The notes under the pieces were generated by a model. That model saw nothing but the letters and a program-made list of their open reading frames with translations, was not told the origin of the DNA and did not search any database. Shown here one piece after another: positions 1 to 11,196 of a stretch of DNA of 64,000 nucleotides. How positions within the stretch are numbered: position 1 is the first letter of the stretch; every line of letters begins with the position of its first letter. Source of the stretch: Rhinopithecus roxellana (Eukaryota > Chordata > Mammalia > Primates > Cercopithecidae); assembly GCF_007565055.1 (NCBI RefSeq), contig NC_044551.1:99596266-99660265 (forward strand), read 5' to 3'. Position numbers and translations under genes: made by a program.

Positions 1-85
1 CAAACCTGCACGTTATGCACATGTACCCTAGAACTTAAAGTATAATAAAAAAGTAAATAAAAAATTTTAAAAAAAACAGCTCTAC
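1..85 (+). mobile_element. L1PA 3' end, cut by the window edge
   Basis: The first 50 bases match the terminal 3' UTR of primate L1 ('cacatgtaccctagaactt', then 'aaagtataataaaa') and run into an A-rich tail. Only the last bases of the element are inside the window; the body lies upstream. Confidence 0.9.
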
Positions 86-514
86 TCTGAAGGAAGTAAA
101 AAAATAGCTTTTTTGGGGGATTAAAGTAAGTTATTTGTGCTTTTTTTAAAAAAATAACTGACTCAGGTGGTTAATTTGCAGTTTTGAAAGCTGGTTTCTT
201 GCCAATCAACTTAAAAAATTAAGCAGGAATATAAAATTCAGTTTATTTAAAACTAACATAAGAGGAAAATATGCTTTTTGATATAATTGTAACAGCTTGG
301 AATCAAAGTTTTTTAGAGCTTTTAAAATCTTTTTTTTAAAAAAAGCTTTGTTTTAACTTTCTGACAGGAAAGTAAAAGCATGTGTAAAATGCTTTCAATT
401 GAATATTGATACATTTCATAACGTCCTCCAAAGTGTATGACCCTGTCTCTGCCTTCTAAGACTTTCCAGTAAAGTGATGATTTATATCAACGAAAATTAA
501 ATATCAGGCAGCCT
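86..514. other. AT-rich unique sequence
   Basis: No repeat family or gene is recognised. Two short T-run/A-run palindromes, near 143-157 and 328-347, could form small hairpins but look like low-complexity sequence. Confidence 0.5.
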
Positions 515-569
515 ATAGAAAGTGCTCACTAAATTGAATAGAAAGCGCTCACTAAATTGAATAGAAAGC
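515..569. repeat. 23-bp tandem duplication
   Basis: A 23-bp unit occurs at 515-537 and again at 538-560 with one difference (agtgctc versus agcgctc). A third partial unit follows at 561-569. It is a small local duplication next to an old Alu. Confidence 0.9.
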
Positions 570-581
570 AAATGTATTAAT

Positions 582-884
582 GCGGGTCAGGCACTGCAGC
601 TTATGCCTAAATTTCCAGCACTTTTGGAGGCCAAAGTGGGAGAATTGCTTGAGCCCTGAAGTTTGATACCAGCCTGGGCAACATAGTGAGAACCCATGTA
701 CACAAAAAATTAAAAAATAAAAAAGTAGATTGGTGTGGTGATGCATGCCTCTAATTCTATCTACTCAGGAGTCTGAGACAGGAAAATTACTTGAGCCTAG
801 GAGGTCAAGGCTGCAGCGAGTTATGGTCTCGCCACTATACTCAGCCTGGGCAACACACTGAGATCCTGTCCCTTTAAAAAAAAT
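582..884 (+). mobile_element. AluJ, old and diverged
   Basis: This is a full dimeric Alu: left monomer, central A-rich linker near 705-725, right monomer and a short A tail near 875-883. It is heavily mutated and carries old-Alu wording such as 'gcttgagccc' and 'aggtcaaggctgcagcgag', which fits AluJ. An open frame at 552-746 on the minus strand is only the Alu antisense. Confidence 0.85.
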
Positions 885-1029
885 GTTAGTGTGTGTTTTT
901 AATTATTGAATTCAAATGAACACTTTAGATCTAATATATGCCAGACATCAAAGTTCCAGTTGAGGCAGAGTTGATGGCAACTAGCAGAGGGAAGTTTCTC
1001 TGTAGATATAATGAAAGTTTTTTTAAATT

Positions 1030-1160
1030 TTTATTTTTTGTAGAGATGGGGTCTTGCAATGTTGCCCAGGCTGGCCTCAAACTCCTGGCTTTAAACAATC
1101 CTCCCATCTTGACCTCCTGAAGTGCTGGGATTATAGATGTGAGTCACCTTCCCGCCCACT
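1030..1160 (-). mobile_element. Alu fragment, one monomer
   Basis: The sequence from 'tttttgtagagatggggtc' to 'gtgctgggattatagatgtg' is the complement of an Alu left monomer. The right monomer and poly-A tail are missing. The wording fits an old AluJ or free left monomer. Confidence 0.8.
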
Positions 1161-1207
1161 GAAATGTATTTTTATTGAAATGACTTAGATGCATTTCAAT
1201 TAGAAAA

Positions 1208-1530
1208 GTGTTTTACTGCAACAGAGGTAAACTCTACTTGAGTCACATAAACAGAAGGGGTTTGTTTCTCTTTCTGTTTTTGTATTTAATCAGAGGTCCA
1301 GAGAGAGGCTTGCCAAGATTATTGCAGCTGCTTTGTGATGTCAATGTGCATCAAGGACTCAGGCATCTCTTGAATTGCCGTGGTTTCTCATAGTTGGAAG
1401 TGGGCTACTGTGCCTCTATCAATATATTTGAATACAAAAAAGGGGAAAAATGAAGGGCCCCAGAGCTGAAAGGACATGCCAGTCTGCTCCTTTCCAGATT
1501 CTCCCATAGTCTTGTCTAGTAGTGTTTGAG
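1208..1530. repeat. Probable old interspersed repeat, family not assigned
   Basis: The stretch resembles a common diverged human repeat with 'gtttgtttctctttctg', 'tccagagagaggc' and 'gtgatgtcaatgtgcatcaaggactcagg' style wording, but I cannot name the family. No coding capacity is seen. Confidence 0.3.
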
Positions 1531-2499
1531 ATCTATGGGCAGTGTGTTGGTGATGTACTGGCAATATAACCAATATTTGACTTTCAAGACCAGTGTGCAG
1601 AGTGCTGAATGATAAAAATGAAGTGTCCTTGTTAACAACTAGGAATAGCTAACTCTTTCCAGTTTTGGATAAAGATGGGAGAAATGTTTGGTAGTGCTGC
1701 CCCTTCGGGACTCTCATGTACTAGCCAGGTGTGCATGGCCAGTGCTTCAGCCTAAAACACACAAAGTCACTAGTGTGCCTATCAGTGGAAAATTGTAAGT
1801 CATATATATATGAAATAGGTGCTAGAAGTAGAAGTACATGCAGAGAATAGCGAATGCACTTGGGTAGTGATTTTGTTGTTCATTGTATGGTGTAAATCTA
1901 CAAATATTAATTTGATAATGTTTTAAGAAATTTGGCAAACAATTTAGTTATCAATGAGCTCAAAGGAATGGAAATACAGGCATAATAAACTTTAAATACT
2001 AAAACATTTTTAAAGAAACTTGATAATGAATGGATAACATTTGCTACCCACCGCCTGTGGGGGCCATACTGGTACCACTGACCACATGGAAACGGGAAGA
2101 CACCAGTCTGCTGAAGCATCATCAATAGCTACTCCAAAAGTTAGTTCTAAAAGACTGCCCAAAGGCAGCGATTTAATATGTGTAGCTGCAGAAGGTGCGT
2201 TTATGAAGTATGATTTTTTTTAGGTCAAATGAGTCTTCTAAATTAATTTTGCTTATTTTCAATTCCAAGTTTTCTGGTGCTCATACGAAAGTGAAGCAAT
2301 AGCTATTACACTGCTGGCTCCATTAGTAGAAGAACTTTGCAAACAGAAGAAAAAATAATTTGTTTTTGTTCTGGCAATCTGAATGTAAATGTTAGTGGTG
2401 CACAGATTTGAAGTAAAATAATCTTACAAAACTAGGAAACCTATGAAGTTGGAATACACTTGGAATTGGTTGTGGTATGCATAATTCATAATGGTATCC
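1531..2499. other. Unique or unrecognised sequence
   Basis: No gene or repeat is recognised. It holds a short (TA)n near 1804-1811. A slightly GC-richer patch at 2040-2200 has a 60-codon open frame, but nothing in it resembles a known protein. Confidence 0.4.
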
Positions 2500-2800
2500 A
2501 AAGAAGCTATACAGTTATATATATACACAACAGAAATGTGTAGCTCTGTACAATAGGCTTGTGCATTCTTGTTCATAGCAGCACAATTTGCAATAGACGG
2601 AGTGGAAACTACTCAAATACTCAGTGATGGTAGAATGAACATATGAATTTGAATATATTCATCCAGTGGAATCACAAACAATAGGAATGAACAACCAACG
2701 ACATGCAGCAGTGTGAGGAATCTTACAGACAAGCTGACACAGTTTGATTCCACTTACTAGAAAGTTTAAAAACAGACAAAGCTGGTCTAAGGTGTTAAAA

Positions 2801-3017
2801 CAAGCTTGTCCACCCCAAGGGCCATGGCTCACATGCGGCCCAGGATGGCTTTGAATGTGGCCCAACACAAATTTGTAAACTTTCTTAAATATTATGAGAT
2901 TTTTTGCATTTTTTAAAGCTCACCAGCTATCATTAGTGTTAATGTATTTTATGTGTGGTAGAAGACACATTCTTCTTCCAATGCGGCCAAGGGAAGCCAA
3001 AAGGTTGGGCACCCCTG
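2801..3017 (+). mobile_element. Tigger-like non-autonomous DNA transposon
   Basis: About 217 bp with partly complementary ends ('caagcttgtcc' and 'ggttgggcacccctg'). The interior is typical of a short Tigger-type mariner relative ('catgcggcccaggatggc', 'aatgtggcccaacac'). It has no transposase and sits inside an L1M tail. The exact family is not certain. Confidence 0.7.
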
Positions 3018-3157
3018 TAAAAGTTAGGTTAGTAGTTACTCTGGTTGCAGAGCAGAGGGGAGGAAAGAATGTAATTACTGTAAAAAGGGTAAGGGATCAT
3101 TTCAAGGGTGCTGGTAATATTCTGTTTCTAGATCTGGTGCTGGCTACAAGTGTGTTT

Positions 3158-3209
3158 ACCAGTACCATGCTGTTTTGGTTACTGTAGCCTTGTAGTATAG
3201 TTAGTGTGA
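3158..3209 (-). mobile_element. Very short antisense L1 ORF2 insert
   Basis: The bases from 'accagtaccatgctgtttt' to 'agtatagttagtgtga' match antisense L1 ORF2, for example the copy at 8253-8311, minus about 12 bp near its right end. The flanks on both sides are continuous L1M 3' sequence. It has no poly-A tail. Confidence 0.75.
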
Positions 3210-3290
3210 CAGTTCATCAAACTGTATATTTATGGCATGTGCACTTTGCATATTTCTATATTTCAACAATGGTATACTTTGAAAAGAATA

Positions 3291-4500
3291 GTGACTGGAA
3301 AACAGTCTGTAAGCAAATACCAATATAGAAAGATCTTAATGAGCAGATGTATGAAAAGAGCAATCTCCAGTTTGTAAAGTTTGTAAAATATCTCCTTGAA
3401 GATGCGAGCAACGCTCTGGTAGAACACTATGCTTTATATTGTGTGGCAATATTATTTTTTAATTGCAGGAAAACCCAATGTTGAATTTCTTGAATAATTT
3501 CCCAAACAAAATAATGAACCTAAGAAAATCTGTAGTTATCACACAGAAAGTAAAAACAACATGTTTTTCCTTGTGAGAAAGTCTGAGATACACAAAACAA
3601 AACAAAATAAAATATTGGACTATCAGTAAGCACTTTCTCTCTTTATTGCCCATGATCAACCAACTTGTGGAAATCTTTGAGCTTTTGAACATTTGCTTTT
3701 AAATCAACATAAGTGTCTTACAATCTCATTAAACATTTTAAAAACAAATACTCCAAGTCTTGTTGCATATTCAAAATTAAGAATCTTTAGGCAAAAAATT
3801 CAACAAAACACTACAACTCCAGCTTTTTAGCAAATTTCAATTACTGAAAACAACACGTACCAACAGGAGCACATTGAAAGTTCTCCCTAAAAAGCAAGAG
3901 AATAAACAACTTAGTCAAAGCTAAATGGTTTCAAATTTTAATTTTAAAATTTTATGTTAGTGATTGGCAATATCTCAATTTCTTGAGTCTTTTAATAGAC
4001 TTTCATTTTCAATAGGATAAACATATATTGGATTGGAATGAAATTGAGAAGCCCCAAGGTTTTACAACTTTAAAATTTAGTGTAACAATTAAAATAACCA
4101 GACAGAGATATTTGACAAGTTGTGCTTGTACCCTGTAGGGAAGTAAAAAGATAATACCTGTGAATATGTTTGGGCTAAAATGTTTATGCAATGAATTTCA
4201 ATAAGAAAAAATTGGAGTTTAGACTCTTCTCTATTTAGCAGTTTGCATTCAGCTTACCTTAGCTTCTTTAGAGACAATATAGTCTCAATTTAAAAATATG
4301 GTGTGTATGAGTCATTTGAAGATGTCAACAAGTTCAAATTTATTAGCTATAAATGCAAATTTAACAAATATTACAGATAATTTAATGAAAATCCAAAACA
4401 ACTCAATTAAAAGAAAATACATTTGTAGAAAAAAGGTAACATGGTATTATGGACAGATGTGACCAATAAGTTGAATAATTTTATTTTTAAAAAAGTTTTA
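3291..4500. other. AT-rich unique sequence
   Basis: No gene, RNA or repeat family recognised. Short open frames at 3459-3692 and 4009-4191 (minus) show no family signature. Confidence 0.45.
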
Positions 4501-4645
4501 GGCCGGGCGCGGTGGCTCAAGCCTGTAATCCCAGCACTTTGGGAGGCCGAGACGGGCGGATCACGAGGTCAGGAGATCGAGACCATCCCGGCTAACACGG
4601 TGAAACCCCGTCTCTACTAAAAAATACAAAAAAACTAGCCGGGCG
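4501..4645 (+). mobile_element. AluY, 3' half missing
   Basis: It starts exactly at the Alu head 'ggccgggcgcggtggctcaag' and runs through the left monomer and linker to 'aaaaaactagccgggcg'. There it stops without the right monomer or tail and joins L1 sequence. The 'ctcaagcc' head is the monkey-type AluY form. See the finding on the Alu/L1 junction. Confidence 0.9.
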
Positions 4646-5012
4646 ATGGTTGAGTAGTATTCCATCATAAAAGGAATGAATTAACGGCATTTGCAGCAAC
4701 CTGGATGGGAATGGAGACTATTATTCTAAGTGAAGTAATTCAGGAATGGAAAACCAAACGTCGTATGTTCTCACTCATAGGTGGGAGCTAAGCTATGAGA
4801 ACACAAAGGCATAAGAATGACCCAATGGACTTTGGGGACTCAGGAAAAGAGTGGGAAGTGGGTGAGGGATAAAAGACTACAAATTGGGTTCAGTGTATGC
4901 TGTTCAGGTGATGGATGCACCAAAATCTCACAAATCACCACTAAACTTATGTAACCAAGCACCACCTGTTCCCCAAAAACCTATGGAAATAAAAAATAAA
5001 ATAAAAAACCTC
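4646..5012 (+). mobile_element. L1 3' end with a 20-bp inversion at its start
   Basis: 4666-5012 is sense L1 3' UTR of an older primate type (L1PB/L1MA-like), ending in an AAAT-rich tail. The 20 bases before it (4646-4665) are the reverse complement of the L1 stretch expected there. The element therefore begins with a tiny inverted block joined to a truncated AluY. Confidence 0.8.
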
Positions 5013-5684
5013 AAGGTTAGTCAGCCCTTGTTTCACATCTAAGGCAGAGGCAGATACTATTAGATTTTTGTTACATCATGGAATGAAATTGCATACTTTG
5101 AAAGAGACTTGTGTTTTTGGTTAGAAGTGAAAATGATCGTCCTTTTTATTCCACGTTGCTGATTTTTTTTTCAAAAAAAACCAGTGTACATGTTTGTGTT
5201 TGATTAACTGCACTGTCAGATCTTGGTATTTGTTTGGCAAATATTGGGTCTTTTGAAAGATAGTATGTTTGCTCATAAAGATGATACCGAAGACCTGCTG
5301 AACTTTGATTTGTTTTTGTAATGACATTATTTGGTTATCATAAACTCATTTCTCCTTATCCTCCTAGTGATCAAGGTCTCCCTTATAAGGATTCTCATAG
5401 GGGTTATTGGATTATTGGCATAGCTGGTAATAAGTAAAAAATGAACATAATTTACATGCATAATTTATATGACTATATTATCCCTGTGATGACTATATTA
5501 GCCAGGTCTAATCAATGAATGTGAATTTTAAGCATCATTGCCAAGGAGATAAGAAATAGAGTAGTTAATGTTTTCTGAAGTTTTGATTTTTCTAATTAAA
5601 AGCTAATTTAGGAAGTCTATGGGAAAAAATACAAAAAAAAAATTAATCTTGACCATGCTTTAACATTCAATTTAATTTTCATGC
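5013..5684. other. AT-rich unique sequence
   Basis: No repeat family or gene is recognised. A 68-codon minus-strand frame at 5121-5327 has no recognisable content. Confidence 0.45.
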
Positions 5685-5915
5685 AGTCCTTTTTTTAAAA
5701 ATATAATTGTTTATGCAATGGAGAGCATACTGTGTAAATGTTGTATCTAATTGTTTTCCTTTAACATTGATTACATCACAAATATTCTCCCATATCATTA
5801 CAATTCAATGACTTCTCTAGATTCCATTTTATGATTTATATAATTTGATTATACCTTCAGTTTTGAGTTTCTAGTTTTTAATTATGAATACTGCTATGAG
5901 CATCTTTAAAAAATA
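5685..5915 (-). mobile_element. Ancient L1 remnant (L1ME-like)
   Basis: Strongly diverged. The run 'ttgattacatcacaaatattctccc', 'gattccattttatgatttatataatttgattat' and 'tgaatactgctatgagcatctt' follows the order of an old antisense L1 3' UTR. Assignment is tentative. Confidence 0.4.
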
Positions 5916-5926
5916 CTTGTCTTTTG

Positions 5927-6556
5927 AATAGGAATGCTTTTACACTATTGGTGGGACTATAAATTAGTTCAACCATTGTGGAAGACAGTGTGGCGATTCC
6001 TCAAGGATCTAGAATCAGAAATACTATTTGACCTAGCAATTCCATTACTGGGCATATACCCCCAAAATTATAAATCATTCTATAAAGACACATGCACACG
6101 CATGTTTATTCCAGCACTGTTCACAATAGCCAAAGACTTGGAACCAACTCAAATGCCCATCAATGATAGACTGGATAAAGAAAATGTGGCACATACACAC
6201 CATGGAATACTATGCAGCCATCAAAAGAATGAGTTTATGTCTTTTGCAGGGACATGGATGAAGCTAGAAACCATCATTCTCATCAAACTAACAGAAGAAC
6301 AGAAAACCAAAGACTACATGTTCTCACTTATAAGTGGGAGTTGAACAATGAGAACACATGGACACAGGGAGGGGAAAATCACACACTGGGGCCTGTCAGG
6401 AGTTGTGGGCCTATGGGAGGGATAGCATTAGGAGAAATACCTAAAGTAGATGATGGATTGATGGGTGCAGCAAACCACCATGGCACGTGTATACCTGTTT
6501 AACAAACCTTCACATTCTTAACATGTCTCTTAGAACTTAAAGTATAATAAAAAAAT
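5927..6556 (+). mobile_element. L1PA, 5'-truncated, sense
   Basis: 630 bp: the end of ORF2 (frame 5934-6344, the usual C-terminal L1 protein with small changes), the 3' UTR and a short A tail. The flanks give a near-perfect 10-bp TSD, 'ttgtcttttg' at 5917-5926 and 'ttctcttttg' at 6557-6566. It has no reverse transcriptase domain. Confidence 0.93.
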
Positions 6557-6566
6557 TTCTCTTTTG

Positions 6567-6824
6567 CTTCATTCTTTATAATAATTTCCAATAATTCTTT
6601 TGGAATCTGAACCACAAACTGAAGTATATATTATTTGAGCTCTTTTATGTCAATATATTTTTACATACAAGTATTGGATATATACCACCTTGATGACCTA
6701 CAAAAAATACAAGTGTAAGGTCTAGTATTGAGATAGATATCTAACAGTAACTTTTAACACACAGTGATAAGTATACTAATAGCAGTGTATTCAACAGAGA
6801 TGAAAAATTAAAGACAGTTGAATC
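6567..6824. other. Unique AT-rich sequence
   Basis: Nothing recognised between the sense L1PA and the long antisense L1PA. Confidence 0.5.
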
Positions 6825-6900
6825 TGGCATAGAGGTATCTTTTTGTTGGCTTTTATATTTAAAAATATTTTCAATTATTTTTTAAATGAGGTTTTAAAAA
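6825..6900. repeat. Left copy of long direct repeat flanking the 5-kb L1
   Basis: It shares about 35 bases with one mismatch with 11918-11953, starting 'ctggcatagaggtatc', followed by about 40 less similar AT-rich bases. This is much longer than a usual L1 TSD. Confidence 0.85.
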
Positions 6901-8718
6901 ATTATACTTTAAGTTCTAGGGTACATGTGCACAATGTGCAGGTTTGTTACGTAGGTATACATGTGCCATGTTGGCTTGCTGTACCTATTAACTCATCAAT
7001 TACATTAGGTATTTCTCCTAATGCTATCCCTCCTCCAGCCCCCAACCCTATGACAGGCCCCGGTATGTGATATTCCCTGCCCTGTGTCCAAGTGTCCTCA
7101 TTGTTCAGTTCCTACCTATGAGTGAGAACACGCTGTGTTTGGTTTTCTGTCCTTGTGATAGTTTGCTGAGAATGATGGTTTCCAGCTTTATCCATGCACC
7201 TGCAAAGGACATGAACTCATCTTTTTGATGGCTGCACAGTATTCCATGGTGTATATGTGCAACATTTTCTTTATCCAGTCTATCATTGATGGCCATTTGG
7301 GTTGGTTCCAAGTCTTTGCTATTGTGAATAGGGCCGCAATAAACATATGCGTGCATGTGTCTTTATAGTAGCATGATTTATAATCCTTTGGGTATATCCC
7401 CAGTAATGGGATTGCTGGGTCAAATGGCATTTCTAGTTCTACATCCTTGAGGAATTGCCACACTGTCTTCCACAATGGTTGAACTAGTTTACATTCCCAC
7501 TAACAACAGTGTAAAAGCATTCCTATTTCTCCACATCCTCTCCAGCATCTGTCATTTCCTGACTTTTTAATGATCACCATTCTAACAGGTGTGAGACGGT
7601 ATCTCATTATGGTTTTGATTTGCATTTTTCTGACCATTGGTAATGAGCATTTTTTCATGTGTCTGTTGGCTGCATAAATGTCTTCTTTTGAAAAGTGTCT
7701 GTTCATATCCTTTGTCCACTTTTTGATGGTTTTTTTTTTTTCTTGTAAGTTTGAGTTCTTTGCAGATTCTGGATATTAGCCCTTTGTCAGATGGGTAGAT
7801 TGCAAAAATTTTCTCCCATTCTGTAGGTTGCCTGTTCACTCTGATGGTAGTTTCTTTTGCTGTGCAGAAGCTCTTTAGTTTAATTAGATCGTATTTGTCT
7901 ATTTTGGCTTTTGTTGCCATTGCTTTTTGTGTTTGTAATGAAGTCCTTGCCCATGCCTGTGTCCTGAATGGCATCGCCTAGGTTTTCTTCTAGGGTTTTT
8001 ATGGTTTTAGGTCTAACATTTAAGTCTTTAATCCATCTTGGGTTAATTTTTGTATAAGGTGTAAGGAAGGGATCTAGTTTCAGCTTTCTACATATGGCTA
8101 GCCATTTTTCCCACCACCGTTTATGAAATAGGGAATCCTTTCCCTATTTCTTGTTTTTGTCAGGTTTGTCAAAGATCAGATGGCTGTAGGTGTGTGGTAT
8201 TATTTCTCAGGCCTCTGTTCTGTTCAGTTGGTCTATATATCTGTTTTGGTGCCAGTACTGTACTGTTTTGGTTACTGTAGCCTTGTAGTATAGTTTGAAG
8301 TTAGGTAGTGTGATGCCTCCGGTTTTGTTCTTTTTGCTTAGGATTGTATTGGCAATGTGGGCTCTTTTTTGGTTCTATATGAACTTCAAAGCAGTTTTTT
8401 CCAAGTTTGTGAAGAAAGTCATTGGTAGCTTGATGGGGATGGCATTGAATCTATAAATTACCTTGGGCAGTATGGCCATTTTCACAATATTGATTCTTCC
8501 TATCCATGAGCATGGAATGTTTTTCTGTTTATGTCCTCCTCTATTTCGTTGAGCAGTGGTTTGTAGTTCTCCTTGAAGAGGTCCTTCACAACCCTTGTAA
8601 GTTGGATTCCTAGGTATTTTATTCTCTTTGAAGCAATTGTGAATGGGAGTTCACTCATGATTTGGCTCTCTGTCTGTTATTTGTGTATAGGAATACTTGT
8701 GATTTTTGCACATTGATT

Positions 8719-9306
8719 TTATATCCTGAGACTGTTGAAGTTGCTTATCAGCTTAAGGAGATTTTGGGCTGAGATGATGGGGTTTTCTAAATATACAATC
8801 ATGTCATCTGCAAACAGGGACAATTTGACTTCTTGTTTTCCTAATTGAATACACTTTATTTCTTTCTCTTGCCTGATTGCCCTGGCCAGAACTTCTGACA
8901 CTATGTTGAATAGCAGTGGTGAGAGAGGGCATCCCTGTCTTGTGCCAGTTTTCAAAGGGAATGCTTCCAGTTTTTGCCCATTCAGTATGCTATTGGCTGT
9001 GGGTTTGTCATAAATAGCTCTTATTATTTTGAGATGCATTTCATCAATACCTAGTTTATTGAGAATTTTTAGCATGAAGCGCTGTTGAATTTTGTTGAAG
9101 GCCTTTTCTGCATCTATTGAGATAATCATGTGGTTTTTGTCATTGGTTTTGTTTATGTGATGGATTATGTTTATTGATTTGCATATATTGAACCAGCCTT
9201 GCATCCCAGGGATGAAGCCGACTTGATTGTGGTGGATAAACTTTTTGATGTGCTGCTGGATTTGGTTTGCTAGTATTTTATTGAGGATTTTTGCATCGAT
9301 GTTCAT
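8719..9306 (-). pseudogene. L1 ORF2 reverse transcriptase fragment
   Basis: This is the longest open frame in the window, 195 codons. It encodes the palm of the L1 reverse transcriptase: 'IDAEKAFNKI' (motif A aspartate), 'GTRQGCPLSPLLFN' (motif B) and 'LFADDMIVYL' (motif C, both catalytic aspartates kept). Upstream and downstream ORF2 parts are in other frames. In an intact element the protein nicks DNA and copies L1 RNA at the target; this piece is a relic. Confidence 0.9.
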
Positions 9307-9782
9307 CAGGGATATTGGTCTAAAATTCCTTTTTTTGTGTGTGTGTCTCTGCCAGTCTTGAGTATCAGAATGATGCTGGCCTCATAAAATGAGTTAGGGA
9401 GGATTCCGTCTTTTTCTATTGATTGAAATAGTTTCAGAAGGAATGGTACCTGCTCCTCTTTGTATCTCTAGTAGAATTCAGCTGTGAATCCGTCTGTTCC
9501 TGGACTTTTTTTTGGTTGGTAGGCTATTAATTATTGCCTCAATTTCAGAGCCTGTTATTGGTCTATTCAGAGATTCAACTTCTTCCTGGTTTAGTCTTGG
9601 GAAGGTGTGTGTGTCCAGGAATTTATCCATTTCTTCTAGATTTTCTGTTTATTTGTGTAGAGGTGTTTATAGTATTCTCTGATAGTAATTTGTATTTCTG
9701 TGGGATTGGTGGTGATATCCCGTTTATCATTTTTTTTTAATTGCATCTGTTTGATTCTTCTCTCTTTTCTTCATTAATCTTG

Positions 9783-10746
9783 CTAGTGGGCTATCAGTTT
9801 TGTTGATCTTTTCAAAAAACCACCTCCTGAATTCATTTTTTTGAAGGGCTTTTGTGTCTCTCTCTCCTTCAGTTCTGCTCTGATCTTAGTTATTTCTTTC
9901 CTTCTGCTAGCTTTTGAATTTGTTTGTTCTTGCTTCTGTAGTTCTTTTAATTGTGATGTCGGGGTGTCAATTTTAGATCTTTCCTGCTTTATCTTGTGGG
10001 TATTTAGTGCTATACATTTCCCTCTACACACTGCTTTAAATGTGTCCCAGAGATTCTGGTATGTTTTGTCTTTGTTCTCATTGGTTTCAAAGAACATTTT
10101 TATTTCTGCCTTCATTTCGTTATTTACCCTGTAGTTATTCAGGAGCAGGTCGTTCAGTTTCCATGTAGTTGTGCAGTTGTGAGTGAGTTTCTTAATCCTG
10201 AGTTCTAATTTGATTGCATTGTGGTGTGAGAGACAGTTTGTTGTGATTTCTGTTGTTTTACATTTGCTGAGGAGTGCTTTACTTCTAACCATGTGGTCAA
10301 TTTTGGAATAAGTGTGATGCGGTGCTGAGAAGCATGTAGTCTGTTGATTTGGGGTGGAGAGTTCTATAGATGTCTATTAGGTCCTCTTGGTGCAGAGCTG
10401 AGTTCAATTCCTGGATATCCTTATTAACTTTCTGTCTCGTTGATCTGTCTAATATTGAGAGTGGGGTGTTCGTTTCCCATTATTATTGTATGGGAGTCTG
10501 TCTCTTTGTAGGTCTCTAAGGACTTGCTTTATGAATCTGGGTGCTCCTATATTGGGGGCATATATTTAGGATAGTTAGCTCTTCTTGTTGAATTGATCCC
10601 TTTACCATTATGTAATGGCCTTCTTTGTCTCTTTTGATCTTTGTTGGTTTAAAGTCTGTTTTATCAGAGACTAGGATTGCAACTTCTGCTTTTTTTTTTT
10701 TTTTTTTTTTTTTTACTTTCCATTTGCTTGGTAGATCTTCCTCCAT
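9783..10746 (-). pseudogene. L1 ORF2 endonuclease-region fragments
   Basis: Two minus-strand frames (9783-10292 and 10516-10746) hold ORF2 N-terminal sequence, including 'EVAILVSDKTDFKP' and 'KEITKIRAELKE'. The frame is broken between them. A T25 run at 10690-10714 has lengthened a lysine stretch in the endonuclease domain. Confidence 0.85.
10690..10714. repeat. T25 homopolymer inside L1 ORF2
   Basis: 25 consecutive T on the plus strand, at a site where L1 normally has a much shorter run. It is an expansion after insertion. Confidence 0.95.
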
Positions 10747-10885
10747 CCCTTTATTTTGAGCCTATGTGTGTCTCTGCGTGTGAGATATTTCTCCTGAATA
10801 CAGCAAACTGATGGTTCTCTCGACTCTATCCAATTTTCCATTCTCTGTCTTTTAATTGGGGCATTTAGCTCGTTTACATTTAAGG

Positions 10886-10890
<5 letters not shown>

Positions 10891-10918
<28 letters not shown>

Positions 10919-11196
10919 ACAGAGTCTTGCTCTGTCGCCCGAGCTGGAGTGCAGTGGCCGGATCTCAGCTCACTGCAAGCTCCGCCTCCCGGGTTTATGC
11001 CATTCTCCTGCCTCAGCCTCCAGAGTAGCTGGGACTACAGGCGCCCGCCACCTCGCCCGGCTAGTTTTTTGTATTTTTAGTAGAGACGGGGTTTCACCTT
11101 GTTAGCCAGGATGGTCTCGATCTCCTGACCTCATGATCCGCCCGTCTCGGCTTCCCAAAGTGCTGGGATTACAGGCTTGAGCCACTGCGCCCGGCC
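10891..11196 (-). mobile_element. AluY inserted in the antisense L1
   Basis: Full-length AluY: poly-T left, Alu head complement 'gcgcccggcc' right. A perfect 9-bp TSD 'aaggttaat' lies at 10882-10890 and 11197-11205. The complement of 'gagatccggccactgcact' is present, the monkey form. Minus-strand reading frames over it are only Alu. Confidence 0.97.

Larger units (their letters stand above)
2500..3290 (+). mobile_element. Ancient L1M 3' end, interrupted
   Basis: Sense-strand L1M sequence: 'ttgttcatagcagcacaatttgcaatag', 'ccagtggaatcacaaac', later 'gatctggtgctggctacaag' and 'gttcatcaaactgtatattta'. Two later insertions break it: a Tigger-like element at 2801-3017 and a short antisense L1 ORF2 piece at 3158-3209. 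Confidence 0.65.

Noticed and set aside
552..1120. Short frames near the first Alu copies
   Set aside because: They are Alu antisense or chance.
10856..11105. Alu-type open frames with 'ETESCSVARAGVQW' and similar
   Set aside because: Standard antisense Alu translation; the same holds for frames near 14237-14804, 17061, 27416, 33769 and 45536.
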